Counted from the first letter of the stretch, positions 36,709 to 47,428 are shown. The stretch is DNA of 64,000 nucleotides from Iodobacter ciconiae (GCF_003952345.1 NZ_CP034433.1:1550001-1614000); one strand, 5' to 3'. Notes: a model not told the origin generated them from the sequence alone. Translations and numbers: made by a program.

Positions 36709-37575
36709 TCAGTTAAGAGCGGGCTGTTTAGAAAGAAGGGTCATTAATTGAGCTAATTTCTGGCGCATCTCGCGGCGGTCAACCACCATATCCAGAGCGC
36801 CTTTTTCCAGCAAGAATTCAGCACGCTGAAAGCCTTCCGGCAGTGTTTCACGAACGGTCTGCTCAATCACGCGCTGCCCTGCAAAGCCAATCAGAGCACC
36901 CGGTTCGGCCATCACTATATCGCCCAGAAAGGCAAATGAAGCAGAAACCCCCCCCATCGTCGGATCGGTCAGAATGGAAATAAAGGGTAATTTTTTATCC
37001 GCAAGCTTTGTTAAAATGGCGCTGGTTTTAGTCATTTGCATCAGCGAATTCAAACCTTCCTGCATTCGCGCGCCACCTGAAGCTGAAACACAAATAAAGG
37101 GCACATTGTTTTCGATGGCGGTCAGTACGCCACGTACAAACCGCTCACCGACAACCGAGCCCATAGAACCACCGATAAATTTAAACTCGAACGCAGCCAT
37201 CACAACCGGCACATTCTGAATGGCGCCCTGCATCACAACCAGCGCATCTTCTTCGCCGGTAGCCGACTGGGCAGCACTGAGCCTGTCGCTATATTTTTTG
37301 CTGTCTTTAAATTTCAGAATATCCAGCGGTTTAACTTCCGCACCAATTTCAAACCGCCCTTCCTGATCAAGCAGGATATCCAGGCGACGTCTTGCAGAAA
37401 CGGCATTGTGATAATCACATTTAGGGCAAACTTCTAAATTATTTTCCAGGTCAGTACGGTATAAAACCGCGCTGCAGGCCGGGCACTTGTGCCAAAGACC
37501 TTCCGGAACGCCGGATTTACTCATAGTGGTACGAATTTTAATCTTCGGCGGAAGCAGTTTTTGCAGCCAGCTCAT
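36709..37575 (-). CDS. accD: Acetyl-CoA carboxylase carboxyltransferase subunit beta
   Basis: AccD, with AccA, transfers carboxyl from biotin to acetyl-CoA to form malonyl-CoA. The 288-aa protein has an N-terminal zinc ribbon ('[26 protein letters not shown]', two CxxC pairs, residues about 31-56) and a C-terminal crotonase-like carboxyltransferase domain ('[18 protein letters not shown]', '[13 protein letters not shown]'). Spacing to trpA is 79 bases and to folC 5. In E. coli the AccD zinc domain also binds accA/accD mRNA. Confidence 0.97.
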   Translation of the reverse strand: MSWLQKLLPPKIKIRTTMSKSGVPEGLWHKCPACSAVLYRTDLENNLEVCPKCDYHNAVSARRRLDILLDQEGRFEIGAEVKPLDILKFKDSKKYSDRLSAAQSATGEEDALVVMQGAIQNVPVVMAAFEFKFIGGSMGSVVGERFVRGVLTAIENNVPFICVSASGGARMQEGLNSLMQMTKTSAILTKLADKKLPFISILTDPTMGGVSASFAFLGDIVMAEPGALIGFAGQRVIEQTVRETLPEGFQRAEFLLEKGALDMVVDRREMRQKLAQLMTLLSKQPALN

Positions 37576-37654
37576 TGTATTTCCTCCATCAGCACCGCTT
37601 TAACGGGCATTAAACCCCCATTTCTTTACAGATAACGGGGGTTTAACAACACGT

Positions 37655-38473
37655 TTAAATGCGGGCAGTGTCCATCGCGGCACGAATGCCGGTAAGAAAA
37701 TCAGTTAATCGATCAGCAAGGCCTTCTTCACCTCTTTCAGCTTCTTGTACCAGGCGCGAGCCGATCACAACCGCATCGGCTACGGCAGCCACTGCTTTTG
37801 CAGTAGCTGCATCACTGATCCCGAAACCAACACCAATCGGGATGGTGAGATATTTCTTTAATACGCTCAGTTTTTCAGTGACATCTGCAATATCCAGATT
37901 TGCCGAGCCTGTTACCCCTTTCAGGGAAACATAATACACATAGCCTGACGCCAACTCTGCAACCGCTTTAATTCTTGAGGCGTGCGTTGTCGGTGCGAGC
38001 AAGAAAATAGGATCGATGCCATGTGCTTTTAAAATAACCACACGCTCTTTTGCTTCTTCCGGTGGTAAATCAACGGTGAGCACACCATCCACACCCGCTT
38101 GTAGTGCTGCTTTTGAAAAAACCTCGTAACCCATGGCTTCCATCGGATTAGCGTAACCCATCAGCACAACCGGTGTATCTGCATTTTTTTGGCGAAATTC
38201 AGCCACCATACCAAGAACCTGGCGCAAAGATACGCCATGCAAAAGTGCACGCTCCGATGCGCGTTGAATCACCGGGCCATCTGCCATTGGATCAGAAAAT
38301 GGCACGCCCAGCTCTAAAATATCCGCGCCGCCCGCAACCAGCGCATGCATCACCTCAACCGTGCCCCGAGGATGCGGGTCTCCGGCGGTAATAAATGGAA
38401 TCAGCGCCTGGCGATTCTGACTTTGTAAACGCGAAAATGCCTGCTGAATTCTGGACGGATGATTAGCCTTCAT
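37655..38473 (-). CDS. trpA: Tryptophan synthase alpha subunit
   Basis: TrpA cleaves indole-3-glycerol phosphate to indole and glyceraldehyde 3-phosphate; indole passes by tunnel to TrpB. The 272-aa TIM barrel shows the catalytic Glu and Asp in '[18 protein letters not shown]' and '[12 protein letters not shown]', and the phosphate loop '[12 protein letters not shown]'. It lies 2 bases after trpB. It is full length. Confidence 0.97.
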   Translation of the reverse strand: MKANHPSRIQQAFSRLQSQNRQALIPFITAGDPHPRGTVEVMHALVAGGADILELGVPFSDPMADGPVIQRASERALLHGVSLRQVLGMVAEFRQKNADTPVVLMGYANPMEAMGYEVFSKAALQAGVDGVLTVDLPPEEAKERVVILKAHGIDPIFLLAPTTHASRIKAVAELASGYVYYVSLKGVTGSANLDIADVTEKLSVLKKYLTIPIGVGFGISDAATAKAVAAVADAVVIGSRLVQEAERGEEGLADRLTDFLTGIRAAMDTARI

Positions 38474-38475
38474 AT

Positions 38476-39705
38476 TTAATTTCCCAGTTCGATGCCGGAG
38501 AGACGGGCTAAAGTCGGGATATCTTTATCACCACGACCCGATAAATTAACCAGAATCACCTGATCTTTAGTCATTGTTTTAGCCATTTTTGCAGCATGGG
38601 CCAGAGCATGACTTGACTCAAGGGCCGGAATGATACCCTCAAAATGACAAAGATCGTGAAAAGCGGCAATGGCTTCATCATCATTAATCGCCACATACTC
38701 AGCGCGGCCGATATCTTTCAGGTAGCTGTGCTCCGGTCCTACGCCCGGATAATCCAGCCCGGCAGAAATAGAGTGCGTATTTGCGATCTGGCCATCTTCG
38801 TCCTGCATCAGGAACGTACGATTGCCATGCAAAATACCGACTTTGGCATCAGAGGTCAGAGGTGCCGCGTGACGGCCAGTTTCTACGCCATCTCCGCCCG
38901 CCTCTACACCAATCAGGCGTACAGCTAAATCATCCACATAGGGGTAGAAAATACCAATCGCATTCGAGCCGCCGCCCACACAAGCCACAACCGCATCAGG
39001 CTGGCGGCCGATCATTTCTGGCATCTGTACCTTACATTCATCACCAATCACGCGCTGAAAATCGCGCACCAGCTGCGGATAAGGATGAGGGCCTGCACAT
39101 GTCCCAATAATGTAATAGGTAGAATCGACATTTGTTACCCAATCGCGCATCGCCTCATTCATGGCGTCTTTCAATGTTTTTGTACCTGATTCAACAGCAA
39201 CCACTTTTGCGCCCAGTAATTTCATCCGGAACACGTTCGGAGCCTGGCGTTTAACGTCTTCAGCTCCCATATATACAATGCACTCAAGGCCATAACGTGC
39301 GGCAACCGTAGCTGACGCTACGCCATGCTGGCCCGCACCAGTTTCGGCAATCACGCGTTTTTTACCCATACGGCGGGCAAGCAGCGCCTGGCCGATAGTG
39401 TTGTTCACCTTGTGCGCGCCGGTATGATTTAAATCTTCACGCTTCAAATAAATCTGTGCGCCACCTAAAGCCTCGGACCAGCGCTTGGCGTGGTATATCG
39501 GGCTTGGGCGGCCAACATAGTGTTTTAGCTCGCTATGGTACTCGGCAACAAAATCAGGGTCTTGCAGGGCTTTTTCATACTCAACCCGTAGTTTATCCAG
39601 AGCAGGAATCAAGGTCTCAGCCACAAAAATGCCACCAAACTGACCAAAATGCCCCAGGGAATCAGGTTGCTGATAGGGCTGCTGCTCGTGTGTAGTCTCA
39701 GTCAT
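38476..39705 (-). CDS. trpB: Tryptophan synthase beta subunit
   Basis: TrpB condenses indole with serine to tryptophan using PLP. The 409-aa protein has '[21 protein letters not shown]' with the PLP Lys, '[13 protein letters not shown]' and '[12 protein letters not shown]' (phosphate cup). It overlaps the end of trpF by 4 bases (ATGA), so trpF-trpB-trpA are translationally linked. Confidence 0.98.
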   Translation of the reverse strand: MTETTHEQQPYQQPDSLGHFGQFGGIFVAETLIPALDKLRVEYEKALQDPDFVAEYHSELKHYVGRPSPIYHAKRWSEALGGAQIYLKREDLNHTGAHKVNNTIGQALLARRMGKKRVIAETGAGQHGVASATVAARYGLECIVYMGAEDVKRQAPNVFRMKLLGAKVVAVESGTKTLKDAMNEAMRDWVTNVDSTYYIIGTCAGPHPYPQLVRDFQRVIGDECKVQMPEMIGRQPDAVVACVGGGSNAIGIFYPYVDDLAVRLIGVEAGGDGVETGRHAAPLTSDAKVGILHGNRTFLMQDEDGQIANTHSISAGLDYPGVGPEHSYLKDIGRAEYVAINDDEAIAAFHDLCHFEGIIPALESSHALAHAAKMAKTMTKDQVILVNLSGRGDKDIPTLARLSGIELGN

Positions 39706-40331
39706 GCGCTTTTCTCTCTGCTTGATTTAATAAAGGCAGCAATTTTTGCTGCATCTTTGATTCCCCTGCTGCTTTCTACGCCACTTGATACATCCACAGC
39801 CCAAGGTCTAACCTTACAAATCGCTTCATGGACATTACCAGAATGTAACCCCCCCGATAGAACCAGTGGCAATGGCAGATGTTCAGGAAGAAGATTCCAG
39901 TCAAAGGCTTCACCCGTTCCGCCAGGCACCCCTTCTACAAAAGCATCAAGCAAAATCCCTTTGCAAAGCGTATCTACAAAGCGCTGCGCGCATTCTACCA
40001 AATTAAGATCAGGTGTTACCCTTAGCGCTTTTAAATAAGGGCGTCCAAACTGGCGACAATATTCGGGCGTTTCATTACCGTGAAACTGCAGTAAATCCAA
40101 TGGCACCTTAGCCAGTACATTACGAACAAACGTAACATCTGCATTAACAAACAAACCTACACTACTCACAAAAGCAGGTAAAGCAGCAACAATTTGCGCT
40201 GCAGTTGCCGCCTCTACATAACGAGGACTGGGTGGATAAAAAACCAGACCAATAGCGTCAGCCCCTAATTCAGCGCTGCATTTTGCCATGCCCGGATCAA
40301 GCAAGCCGCAAATTTTGATGCGTGGATTCAT
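39702..40331 (-). CDS. trpF: Phosphoribosylanthranilate isomerase
   Basis: TrpF isomerises N-(5-phosphoribosyl)anthranilate to its 1-carboxyphenylamino deoxyribulose 5-phosphate form in tryptophan synthesis. The 209-aa barrel shows '[12 protein letters not shown]' (catalytic Cys in KICG), '[11 protein letters not shown]', '[12 protein letters not shown]' (catalytic Asp) and '[12 protein letters not shown]' with '[10 protein letters not shown]'. I chose ATG 40331 because GGGAAGAG stands before it and the N terminus then matches the family; a second ATG at 40343 lies upstream. It overlaps trpB. Confidence 0.95.
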   Translation of the reverse strand: MNPRIKICGLLDPGMAKCSAELGADAIGLVFYPPSPRYVEAATAAQIVAALPAFVSSVGLFVNADVTFVRNVLAKVPLDLLQFHGNETPEYCRQFGRPYLKALRVTPDLNLVECAQRFVDTLCKGILLDAFVEGVPGGTGEAFDWNLLPEHLPLPLVLSGGLHSGNVHEAICKVRPWAVDVSSGVESSRGIKDAAKIAAFIKSSREKSA

Positions 40332-40342
40332 TTCTCTTCCCA

Positions 40343-41125
40343 TTAAATCAAGCCATGACGCAACACCGGCTCGCTATCCAGAGCAAACTCAGGGGGGTAG
40401 CTTACACCAGCGAGGTAGAGTCCGTCTGGCATAAAGGTGGGAGGCGCACTCGTTCTATCCCGGGCAAGGATCAAATCGGCCATCCATTCAGGGGATTCAT
40501 GCCCTTTTCCAACATGCAATAAGGCCCCCATGATATTACGGACCATATGATGCAAAAAAGCATCGGCAGAAAAATCGCAGATAAAAAGATTCCCCTCTTT
40601 TTGAAGCTGAACCTGTGTCATCGTTTTAACGGGAGACTTAGCCTGGCACTCTGCAGCCCTGAAACTCGTAAAATCATGTTGTCCCAGCAGATGGCGTGCC
40701 GCAGCCTGCATCGCCTCGAAATCCAGCTCATAAAACGTCCATCCCATACGGCCCGACCATAATGCGGGGCGCACCGGATGGCTCAGCAATAAATAGCGAT
40801 AATGACGGGAAAATGCTGAAAAACGCGCGTGAAATACTTCAGAAACAGGCTTAGCCCACAGCACAGCCACGGCATCAGGGAGAAAACTATTAATACCCCG
40901 CACCCACGCAGTTAAAGGACGATTAACCGTGGTTTCAAAGTGAACAATCTGCCTGGCTCCATGCACACCCGCATCCGTGCGGCCTGCCGCATGAACCTGA
41001 ATAGCCTCTCCTGCCATCTGGCCAAGCGCAGCCTCCAGAGCAGCTTGCACCGTAGGTAGATCTTTTTGGATTTGCCAGCCATGGAAGGCACGGCCATCGT
41101 ATTCCACTGCGAGTGCGTATTTCAT
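40343..41125 (-). CDS. truA: tRNA pseudouridine(38-40) synthase
   Basis: TruA makes pseudouridine at positions 38, 39 and 40 of many tRNAs. The 260-aa protein begins 'YALAVEYDGRAFHGWQIQ', has the catalytic Asp in 'AAGRTDAGVHGARQIVHF', and 'DFSADAFLHHMVRNIMGALLHVGKG' at the C-terminal side. The start at 41125 overlaps the stop of the upstream membrane-protein gene (TAATG). Eleven bases separate its stop from the trpF ATG. Confidence 0.97.
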   Translation of the reverse strand: MKYALAVEYDGRAFHGWQIQKDLPTVQAALEAALGQMAGEAIQVHAAGRTDAGVHGARQIVHFETTVNRPLTAWVRGINSFLPDAVAVLWAKPVSEVFHARFSAFSRHYRYLLLSHPVRPALWSGRMGWTFYELDFEAMQAAARHLLGQHDFTSFRAAECQAKSPVKTMTQVQLQKEGNLFICDFSADAFLHHMVRNIMGALLHVGKGHESPEWMADLILARDRTSAPPTFMPDGLYLAGVSYPPEFALDSEPVLRHGLI

Positions 41126-41751
41126 TACACCATCATCAAAAAAGTGAATAGCACTGCGGCAAACAAGACCCAAAGCAGTGCCAAATCAAAAAAAGACAGC
41201 GACTCTACCAGAATTGAGACTTCGTGTAAGCTGCCAGCTTGCTCCACCTTTGCCATTTGCAGTAAAAAACTTTCACGGTTTAAAGTCTTTTGCTCCAGCA
41301 GTAACTCGGCCGAAAATGCCATTGTTAGGCTTAAACGTAAAGCCCAGCGCTCACGTCTGAGCCCAAGACAGGCTAATGGGGCAAAAAGGGTATAAAGCCC
41401 TGAAAATATACGGTTAGCGCTTAAGCGCGACAGCAACAGCTGTAAAGTTGCCAGCACGCCCAGAAGACGCACAAGCTGCAGCCCACCCCAATACATCCCT
41501 TCCTCTGTGGGAGACCAGCGACTCACCCACAGATACTGCCCCGGCGTTGACCAGCCATAAACCAGTGCAATGGCCAGCAGCAAAAAACGCGTCCGTTTCA
41601 AAGTTAGCCAGCAACGGTCAGGGCAAACATAAGAGGCCAGGGAAATACATGCCGCAGAAAAAACAATGAGTGGCGTACCCTGCAAAGTTTGCAAAATAGA
41701 CGCCACCCAAAGCCACACTACAATTTGATTTGCAGAATGAACTCTAATCAA
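41125..41751 (-). CDS. Multi-spanning membrane protein between fimV and truA
   Basis: A 208-aa protein with about five hydrophobic segments (residues about 8-25, 30-45, 54-66, 88-110, 190-207). The 'FAPLACLGLRRERWALRLSLTMAFSAELL' stretch resembles the coupling-helix region of CbiQ/EcfT-type transporter proteins, but similarity is weak and no ATPase or S component is adjacent. The gene overlaps fimV (4 bases) and truA (1 base), so it is co-translated with them. Function not known. Confidence 0.65.
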   Translation of the reverse strand: MIRVHSANQIVVWLWVASILQTLQGTPLIVFSAACISLASYVCPDRCWLTLKRTRFLLLAIALVYGWSTPGQYLWVSRWSPTEEGMYWGGLQLVRLLGVLATLQLLLSRLSANRIFSGLYTLFAPLACLGLRRERWALRLSLTMAFSAELLLEQKTLNRESFLLQMAKVEQAGSLHEVSILVESLSFFDLALLWVLFAAVLFTFLMMV

Positions 41752-44615
41752 AGATTATCCAGCAATGCCTGAGCCTGTTTTTTCTGCTCCGGTTTTCCCT
41801 CGGCGATTGCCTCTTGCAGAATTTCCCTTGCTCCTTCAGTGTCCCCCATATCAACGTAAGCTTTCGCCAGGTCAATCTTGGTTTGTACCGGGTCATCCCC
41901 TGCAAACTCCTGCATAGGGTCTGAGGGCATGCCTGTATCTGCAGCAAAGTCCAGATTCATTTCAGCCAGATCAATCGACTCTTCTGCCGCAGAGGCTGCT
42001 ACCGTCATTTCGATAGGCGCATCTAGGGAGAAATCAAAATCCAGCCCCAGGCCATTATCCGCACTCGTTGCCTCAAGCACGTCTTCCGAGGCGTCTGCCA
42101 GGGAAGCGACCGGCATAAGCACCGAGCCCTCAGCAGCAGATGTTCCACCCAAATCAAGATCGGGCAAATCAGCCGAGAAATCAGCAGGCATCGCGGCAGC
42201 TTCCGGTATGCTGTCCAGGCCATTAAAATCCAGATCAAACACTCCATCAGCCGGTGCAGCAGCTCCAGCGCCAGAAAAATCAACCGGCATATCCAGTGAC
42301 AGCATACCATCTGCAGCCGCGGCAGACTCGGGCTCTTCCGGAACTAAAAAGTCGTCCAGACCAAAATCCACTCCTGCCGCAAAGTCATCAGAAGCAGGAG
42401 CACTTTCGATCACACCCAGCGCAGGCGTCACTTCAGGTAAATCAAGCGAAGGCAATGTGGTTTGCTGCTGAGCAGCATCCATAAAAGGATTAACCTCCTG
42501 CACAGGCTCCGCAGCAGCCCCTGCAGCCACATCAAAGTCAAGAGACAGGTCCAGATCGGCCAAATCATGAGGAGTGCTGACTTGTAGTGGCTCGGCAATT
42601 TCTTCACTCATTAGTGCATCAAAATCACTAACGGCTGCCGGTGCCGCAGACAGATTTAAATCACCAAAAGGCAAATTATCAGCAAGCGGTTTTGCTACCT
42701 GTGCAGCCACAGCAGCAGCCATAGCTGCTACGGGTGCAATTACAGGCTCAATTCGCTTATACAAAGGGTTTCCCGGATCAAGAACACTTCCCTGATATGC
42801 AGCCTGCTCCCATTGCGCGCCCCTGCCACCTGTTATGGCAAAAAAGTCAGCGGCAATTTCTTCGTATGATGTTGGGTCCTTCTTTGCCACAAAGATTTCC
42901 AGCAGCTTCATCCGGATTTCATGACGCGCAGGATCTTTGAGTAGTGCATCACGCAGAATTTCTTCAGCCTGCTCATTACGATCGTAAGCCATATACACTT
43001 CGGCTTCAGCGATCGGATCCACCTCATCCGTATCGATTGTCCCCAAACCCTGACGACTAAAATCGGTAAGGAAAGAGTTTTCAGTTGGCTGGGTGCTAAT
43101 TACCGCACCGCCGGTATTGCCCAGAAGCGTATTGGATTTCAGGTCCCCACCAGTCAGAACACTATCAGCAAAGGCAGACCCCTGCTTACGGCGGCGAGCC
43201 CACCAAAGGCCCACACCACCCAATAAAACAGCAGCCAAACCACCACCAATAGGCAGCGCATTGTCCGCAACCATATCTATCAGGCCAGGCTCTGCCACGG
43301 GCTCAGGTGCCGGAGGCGTGATAACCCGGCGTTTTTTAGGCCGACTTGCAATCTCCTGGGTCGGCTGAACAAGTGGCGCGCTTGCCAGTGCCACGGTTTC
43401 AGACGCATGCGCCTCCAAAACAGGGGCAGAAGCCAGCGCAGCAGCAGGTTTATCTGCAGCAGCCTCGCTGGCCTTACTTGCTAATGCAGCACCGGCGCTA
43501 CTTTTAAGCGCCAGCAGCCTTTCCATATCATGAACATTTTTTTGTAATGCGGCAACTCGCTCATTGGCTTCATCCAGACCCTTTTGTCTGGCGATCACTT
43601 CCTCTTCCAGCGCACGTATACGTGCCTGCTCTCCTTGCTGATCTGCTTTCGCTTTACCCGGAGCGATCCCTTTAGAGAGTTTCAGGACATCCTGGCTTGC
43701 ATCGCCTGGCTTTACTTTTTCTTCTACTTTTGGATTGATACGACCTGCACTTACAGACTCATTACCTGCAACAGCGGCTCGTTTTTGCACGGATTCTGCC
43801 ACTTTATTCCGGTAAGCCTGCCAGTCTTTGGACTGCAAACGTACCTCTTTACCCGCTTCTTTTGCAGGCACGGTCTGCATTTCTTCTTTTGTCGGGATAT
43901 TTAAGATCTTGCCACGGCGTAAGCGATTCATATTGCCATCAAAAGCACCGGGGTTTTGCCGATACAGCCCGACCAGCATCTGCTCCAGTGTTACGCCTTC
44001 GGCCGCAGTCTGCCGCGCCACACTGGATAAGGTATCCCCGGCCTGGACTTTATACTGCTGATCAGATATTGTTTTTTCTGCCTGAGCAGCGACCGGCGCA
44101 TTCTTTTTATCAGGAGTCAGCACTGTGCCTTTGCGGCGAGTACCAGGCAAAGCAGAGGGTGCAAACTGCTCTTTTGCCTTGATCTCATTTCCGGCAGAAG
44201 CCCGGATATTCTGGTAGCCCGGCGGGTCAATCAAAGCGGTGTAACTTCGCTGAATTTTTCCACCAGACCAATTCAGATCAACCAGTAAATCCAGGAAAGG
44301 CTCCGAGATTGATTGTGTAGAGCTAACAAAAACGTATTGCTGGCCGTTTGCACGCTTTTCAATTACAAGACGCAAACCCAGTGACGCAGGAGGATAAGCC
44401 GCCTGGGCCTGAGTAAACGCTTCTGGCGAGGCAAGGCGAACAAGCAGGCTTTCGAACTCTCCCGGCTGAACTGAAACCAGATCAATTTCAGCCCGAAATG
44501 GCTGACCAAGCCCGGAAAGCACGTTTAACTTCCCCAGTCCCACTGCACCTGCAGAAGGCGGCAAAGTCAATATAAGAGCAAGGACACACGCCTTGAGTTT
44601 CGGTTTGATTGGCAC
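41748..44615 (-). CDS. fimV: FimV-family pilus/polar-localisation hub protein
   Basis: FimV organises type IV pili, twitching and polar signalling at the cell pole. The 955-aa protein has a signal peptide ('LKACVLALILTLPPSAGAVGLGKLNVLSGLGQPFRAEIDL'), the FimV N-terminal periplasmic domain, a LysM-like peptidoglycan-binding domain (about 185-245, 'YKVQAGDTLSSVARQTAAEGVTLEQMLV'), a coiled coil, one transmembrane segment (about 460-480), a long acidic Asp/Ala-rich cytoplasmic region with repeats of LDLDF, and a C-terminal TPR-like tail ('VQTKIDLAKAYVDMGDTEGAREIL'). It heads the minus-strand operon with truA and trp genes. Confidence 0.93.
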   Translation of the reverse strand: MPIKPKLKACVLALILTLPPSAGAVGLGKLNVLSGLGQPFRAEIDLVSVQPGEFESLLVRLASPEAFTQAQAAYPPASLGLRLVIEKRANGQQYVFVSSTQSISEPFLDLLVDLNWSGGKIQRSYTALIDPPGYQNIRASAGNEIKAKEQFAPSALPGTRRKGTVLTPDKKNAPVAAQAEKTISDQQYKVQAGDTLSSVARQTAAEGVTLEQMLVGLYRQNPGAFDGNMNRLRRGKILNIPTKEEMQTVPAKEAGKEVRLQSKDWQAYRNKVAESVQKRAAVAGNESVSAGRINPKVEEKVKPGDASQDVLKLSKGIAPGKAKADQQGEQARIRALEEEVIARQKGLDEANERVAALQKNVHDMERLLALKSSAGAALASKASEAAADKPAAALASAPVLEAHASETVALASAPLVQPTQEIASRPKKRRVITPPAPEPVAEPGLIDMVADNALPIGGGLAAVLLGGVGLWWARRRKQGSAFADSVLTGGDLKSNTLLGNTGGAVISTQPTENSFLTDFSRQGLGTIDTDEVDPIAEAEVYMAYDRNEQAEEILRDALLKDPARHEIRMKLLEIFVAKKDPTSYEEIAADFFAITGGRGAQWEQAAYQGSVLDPGNPLYKRIEPVIAPVAAMAAAVAAQVAKPLADNLPFGDLNLSAAPAAVSDFDALMSEEIAEPLQVSTPHDLADLDLSLDFDVAAGAAAEPVQEVNPFMDAAQQQTTLPSLDLPEVTPALGVIESAPASDDFAAGVDFGLDDFLVPEEPESAAAADGMLSLDMPVDFSGAGAAAPADGVFDLDFNGLDSIPEAAAMPADFSADLPDLDLGGTSAAEGSVLMPVASLADASEDVLEATSADNGLGLDFDFSLDAPIEMTVAASAAEESIDLAEMNLDFAADTGMPSDPMQEFAGDDPVQTKIDLAKAYVDMGDTEGAREILQEAIAEGKPEQKKQAQALLDNL

Positions 44616-45485
44616 AATTCCCCCAACACTTCACTTTATTTTTAACCGGGAATGACATAAAACCCGGCACTTACAACCTGACGAACATAACATTTGAGCC
44701 AAGCATGGCGCAAGTCATGCACTTAATTTGTACCACATGTTCACCCGGCTAAATCCATTTTTTTTACTAGATCTTACATATTCAGATCAAGCCAAGGCAT
44801 CACAAAAATACAGACAATCAAAACAGGCAATACATCAATTTGCTAATAAAAAACACTATCAAAATATATAGCAAAGAATATAGCACTATTCCAATAGTTA
44901 TCAGAACAAATCAAAAATTCAACTTTAATACCACGTTCTTCCCCCGGCAAGACACAACAAAATCTATAAAATAAGCCATCAAACAGGCATAAGTCATTGA
45001 TTTTACTTAATCACATTTAGGCAAGCTTGATTTAATCAAAACCATACCAAAGATTTAATATTCCAAAGTAATGATAAAAAACTCAAACCATTATCTTATA
45101 AATTGGTACAAACAAATATCCGTGCAAACAATTATAACGCTCCTTTTTGACCACGCCCAAATCCACATTTAAGCCCCACAGCCGCAGTAAGGTGAATACC
45201 CGAGCAAAGGCAGGCACAAACAAATCTGATTTAATCACCCATTATTTAGAAACACGCCTTTCCTTATCCATGTTTTTTCATATCAAAGACTCGAAAACAT
45301 TCATGCACACAAAAGAAAAACATTCTGTACAAACTTTAGCCCCACCGCCACCACCTACCGGAGTTATCACTGCCAATTCTTTACAAATAACCAGCTCATC
45401 GAATCTAAAGCGCGCAGCTCTGCTAAAATCAGGCACGCTCCAGCCCTAACAAGTACAGCATTCTAATATATAAAAGGATTCAATC
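44616..45485. other. Long AT-rich intergenic region between fimV and fdxA
   Basis: About 870 bases, AT-rich, between the divergent fimV and fdxA genes. It must contain both promoters. An open frame at 45147-45449 has proline/serine/lysine-rich, low-complexity translation and no ribosome binding site, and I do not regard it as a gene. A palindrome TTGAT-TTA-ATCAA (45027-45039) resembles an FNR/CRP-type half-site pair but has a 3-base, not 4-base, spacer. No tRNA or RNA structure is evident. Confidence 0.5.
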
Positions 45486-45809
45486 ATGACGTACGTAGTG
45501 ACCGACGCCTGTGTGAAGTGCAAGTACACGGATTGCGTCGATGTATGCCCGGTAGACTGCTTTCGTGAAGGCCCCAACTTCCTGGTTATTGATCCCGACG
45601 AATGCATCGATTGCACACTCTGCGTTGCCGAATGCCCTGTTGAAGCCATTTATGCAGAAGATGATGTACCAAGCGACATGCAGGACTACATCGAGCTAAA
45701 TGCTGAAATGTCTAAAATCTGGCACGCCATCGTAGAAAAAAAAGATCCGCTACCTGATCACGAAACATGGGCTGCGGTAAATGGAAAGATTGATCAAATC
45801 GAGCGTTAA
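45486..45809 (+). CDS. fdxA: Seven-iron ferredoxin FdxA
   Basis: A 107-aa soluble electron carrier with one [3Fe-4S] and one [4Fe-4S] cluster. The Cys ligands are in '[18 protein letters not shown]' (the second-cluster pattern with the extra Cys) and '[15 protein letters not shown]'. The C-terminal extension ('[37 protein letters not shown]') is the Azotobacter-type FdI tail. AAAGGA precedes ATG 45486. It is monocistronic and precedes the rpsF operon. Confidence 0.95.
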   Translation: MTYVVTDACVKCKYTDCVDVCPVDCFREGPNFLVIDPDECIDCTLCVAECPVEAIYAEDDVPSDMQDYIELNAEMSKIWHAIVEKKDPLPDHETWAAVNGKIDQIER

Positions 45810-45928
45810 ACGCCCACGTTTTATATTCCTTGAGTCGCACCTGATTATCCGGTATGATCCGCCCCTCTTAACAACCCTTGCCTGACCGTAGTCGCACGCG
45901 GCAGGCTTAACATCCATAAGGAGATGTC

Positions 45929-46297
45929 ATGCGACATTACGAAATCGTATTTATCGTGCATCCGGATCAAAGCGAACAGGTTCCAGCGATGATTGATCGC
46001 TACAAGACCCTGATCACCAACGGTGGTGGTGCAATTCACCGCCTTGAAGACTGGGGTCGTCGTCAGTTAGCTTACCCGATCCAAAAGATCCACAAAGCTC
46101 ACTACGTCATGATGAACGTTGAAATCAGCCAGCTGATTTTGGACGAACTCGAACACGCCTTCAAATTCAATGACGCCGTTCTGCGCCACATTACTCTGCG
46201 CACAGAGCACGCTGTTGTTGAAGCTTCCCCAATGATGAAGGAAGAGAAGTCCAAGTCCCTGACTACAGCTACTGCCGAAGGCACTGCTGAAGCTTAA
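45929..46297 (+). CDS. rpsF: Small ribosomal subunit protein bS6
   Basis: bS6 binds bS18 and the central domain of 16S rRNA in the platform of the 30S subunit. The 122-aa protein has the normal '[26 protein letters not shown]', '[18 protein letters not shown]' and 'HYVMMNVE' strands. A strong CATAAGGAG precedes the ATG. First gene of rpsF-priB-rpsR-rplI. Confidence 0.97.
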   Translation: MRHYEIVFIVHPDQSEQVPAMIDRYKTLITNGGGAIHRLEDWGRRQLAYPIQKIHKAHYVMMNVEISQLILDELEHAFKFNDAVLRHITLRTEHAVVEASPMMKEEKSKSLTTATAEGTAEA

Positions 46298-46354
46298 GGT
46301 ACGTTAAACGTTGCCAAGCGATCTGTTTTGCTACGTTTCACCGGACTACTAAAA

Positions 46355-46660
46355 TTGGACAAACGTAACCGAGTACTCATTGACGGTACCGTTATAAAAC
46401 GAAGCGATTTACGTTACACACCTGCTGGAATGCCTGTTCTGGAGCTTGTGATCACTCACCTTTCAGAGCAGATTGAAGCAGGAAGACACCGCAAGGTAGA
46501 GTGTGAAGTGGCCATGATGGCACTTGGTGATATTGCAGCGAAGCTTGACCCTGTTCAGATAGGGCAACGACTAGCCAGCAAAGGTTTTATCGCCGCAAAA
46601 AGTAATCGTTATCGCAATGAACTTGTGTTGCATCTCGAAGAATTTGAATTGTTGAATTGA
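46355..46660 (+). CDS. priB: Primosomal replication protein PriB
   Basis: PriB is a small OB-fold ssDNA-binding protein that helps PriA restart replication forks. The fold is recognised from '[31 protein letters not shown]' at the start and '[30 protein letters not shown]' near the end. No ATG is available; I chose the TTG at 46355 because the OB fold begins right after it in family members, giving 101 aa; a TTG at 46328 would add nine residues. GGAC (46342) is a poor ribosome binding site, so translation is probably coupled to rpsF. Confidence 0.85.
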   Translation: MDKRNRVLIDGTVIKRSDLRYTPAGMPVLELVITHLSEQIEAGRHRKVECEVAMMALGDIAAKLDPVQIGQRLASKGFIAAKSNRYRNELVLHLEEFELLN

Positions 46661-46668
46661 GGTTTATC

Positions 46669-46896
46669 ATGTCGCGTCATCTGTTCAAGCGGAAAAAATT
46701 CTGCCGCTTTACCGCCGAAGGCATTGCCCACGTGGATTACAAAGATATTGCTCTGCTAAAAGACTTTATCTCTGAAAACGGTAAGATCATCCCTGCCCGC
46801 ATTACTGGTACTAAAGCTAAGTTCCAGCGCCAATTGTCTGAAGCGATCAAAGTGGCTCGCCTGCTTGCGCTTCTGCCATACACCGATCAACACTAA
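46669..46896 (+). CDS. rpsR: Small ribosomal subunit protein bS18
   Basis: bS18 pairs with bS6 in the 30S platform. The 75-aa protein shows '[69 protein letters not shown]', the expected sequence pattern. ATG 46669 with GGTTTATC upstream gives the standard N terminus (MSRHLF). It follows priB by eight bases. Confidence 0.97.
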   Translation: MSRHLFKRKKFCRFTAEGIAHVDYKDIALLKDFISENGKIIPARITGTKAKFQRQLSEAIKVARLLALLPYTDQH

Positions 46897-46911
46897 GCGA
46901 GAGGAATAAAA

Positions 46912-47361
46912 ATGCAAATCATTCTGCTCGAAAAAGTAGCGAACTTAGGTGGTCTTGGTGATGTGGTTACGGTAAAAGATGGTTACGCACGTAACTTCTT
47001 GGTACCACAAGGCAAAGCAAAGCGCGCAACTGCAGCTAACCTGGCACAATTTGAAGCTCGCCGTATCGAGCTTGAAGCACGTCAGGCTGAAATCATTGCC
47101 GCAGCTACAGCTCGCGCTGCTAAGCTGGAAGGCTCTGCAGTTACTATCGAACAAAAAGCCGGTGTTGATGGCCGTCTGTTCGGCTCGGTTAGCACACAAG
47201 ACATTGCAGAGGCATTCGTTGCTGCTGGTTTTGAAGTGGTTAAATCTGAAGTTCGTCTGCCTGAAGGTCCTTTCAAGCAAATCGGCGAATATGAAGTTGA
47301 ACTTGCTCTGCACCACGAAATTGTTGCTGCAGTAAAAGTAACTGTTGTTGGCATTAACTAA
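46912..47361 (+). CDS. rplI: Large ribosomal subunit protein bL9
   Basis: bL9 is a two-domain protein on the 50S subunit joined by a long helix. The 149-aa protein has the N-terminal '[36 protein letters not shown]', the long connecting helix (about residues 40-75) and the C-terminal domain ('[19 protein letters not shown]'). AGAGGAAT precedes it. Last gene of the rpsF operon, followed by a bidirectional terminator. Confidence 0.97.
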   Translation: MQIILLEKVANLGGLGDVVTVKDGYARNFLVPQGKAKRATAANLAQFEARRIELEARQAEIIAAATARAAKLEGSAVTIEQKAGVDGRLFGSVSTQDIAEAFVAAGFEVVKSEVRLPEGPFKQIGEYEVELALHHEIVAAVKVTVVGIN

Positions 47362-47386
47362 TCATTACGATTAATTAAGCGCTTCA

Positions 47387-47423
47387 ATAAAAAAAACGGC
47401 AATCTTCGGATTGCCGTTTTTTT
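47387..47423. terminator. Bidirectional terminator between rplI and spoVR
   Basis: Twelve-bp stem AAAACGGCAATC / GATTGCCGTTTT closed by a TTCG tetraloop, with A-run on the left and T-run on the right. It can end the rpsF operon on the plus strand and spoVR on the minus strand. Confidence 0.95.
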
Positions 47424-47428
47424 ATCTC

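Noticed and set aside
41878..42471. 197-codon plus-strand frame opposite fimV
   Set aside because: Shadow of the fimV coding sequence, created by its Asp/Ala-rich repeats; Ser/Ala-rich translation with no domain.
45027..45039. TTGAT-TTA-ATCAA palindrome as a second FNR box
   Set aside because: Spacer is three bases where FNR and CRP-type sites need four, and AT-rich DNA gives such matches by chance.
45147..45449. Open frame of 100 codons in the fimV-fdxA spacer
   Set aside because: Low-complexity Lys/Ser/Pro-rich translation, no ribosome binding site, no family resemblance, in an AT-rich promoter region.
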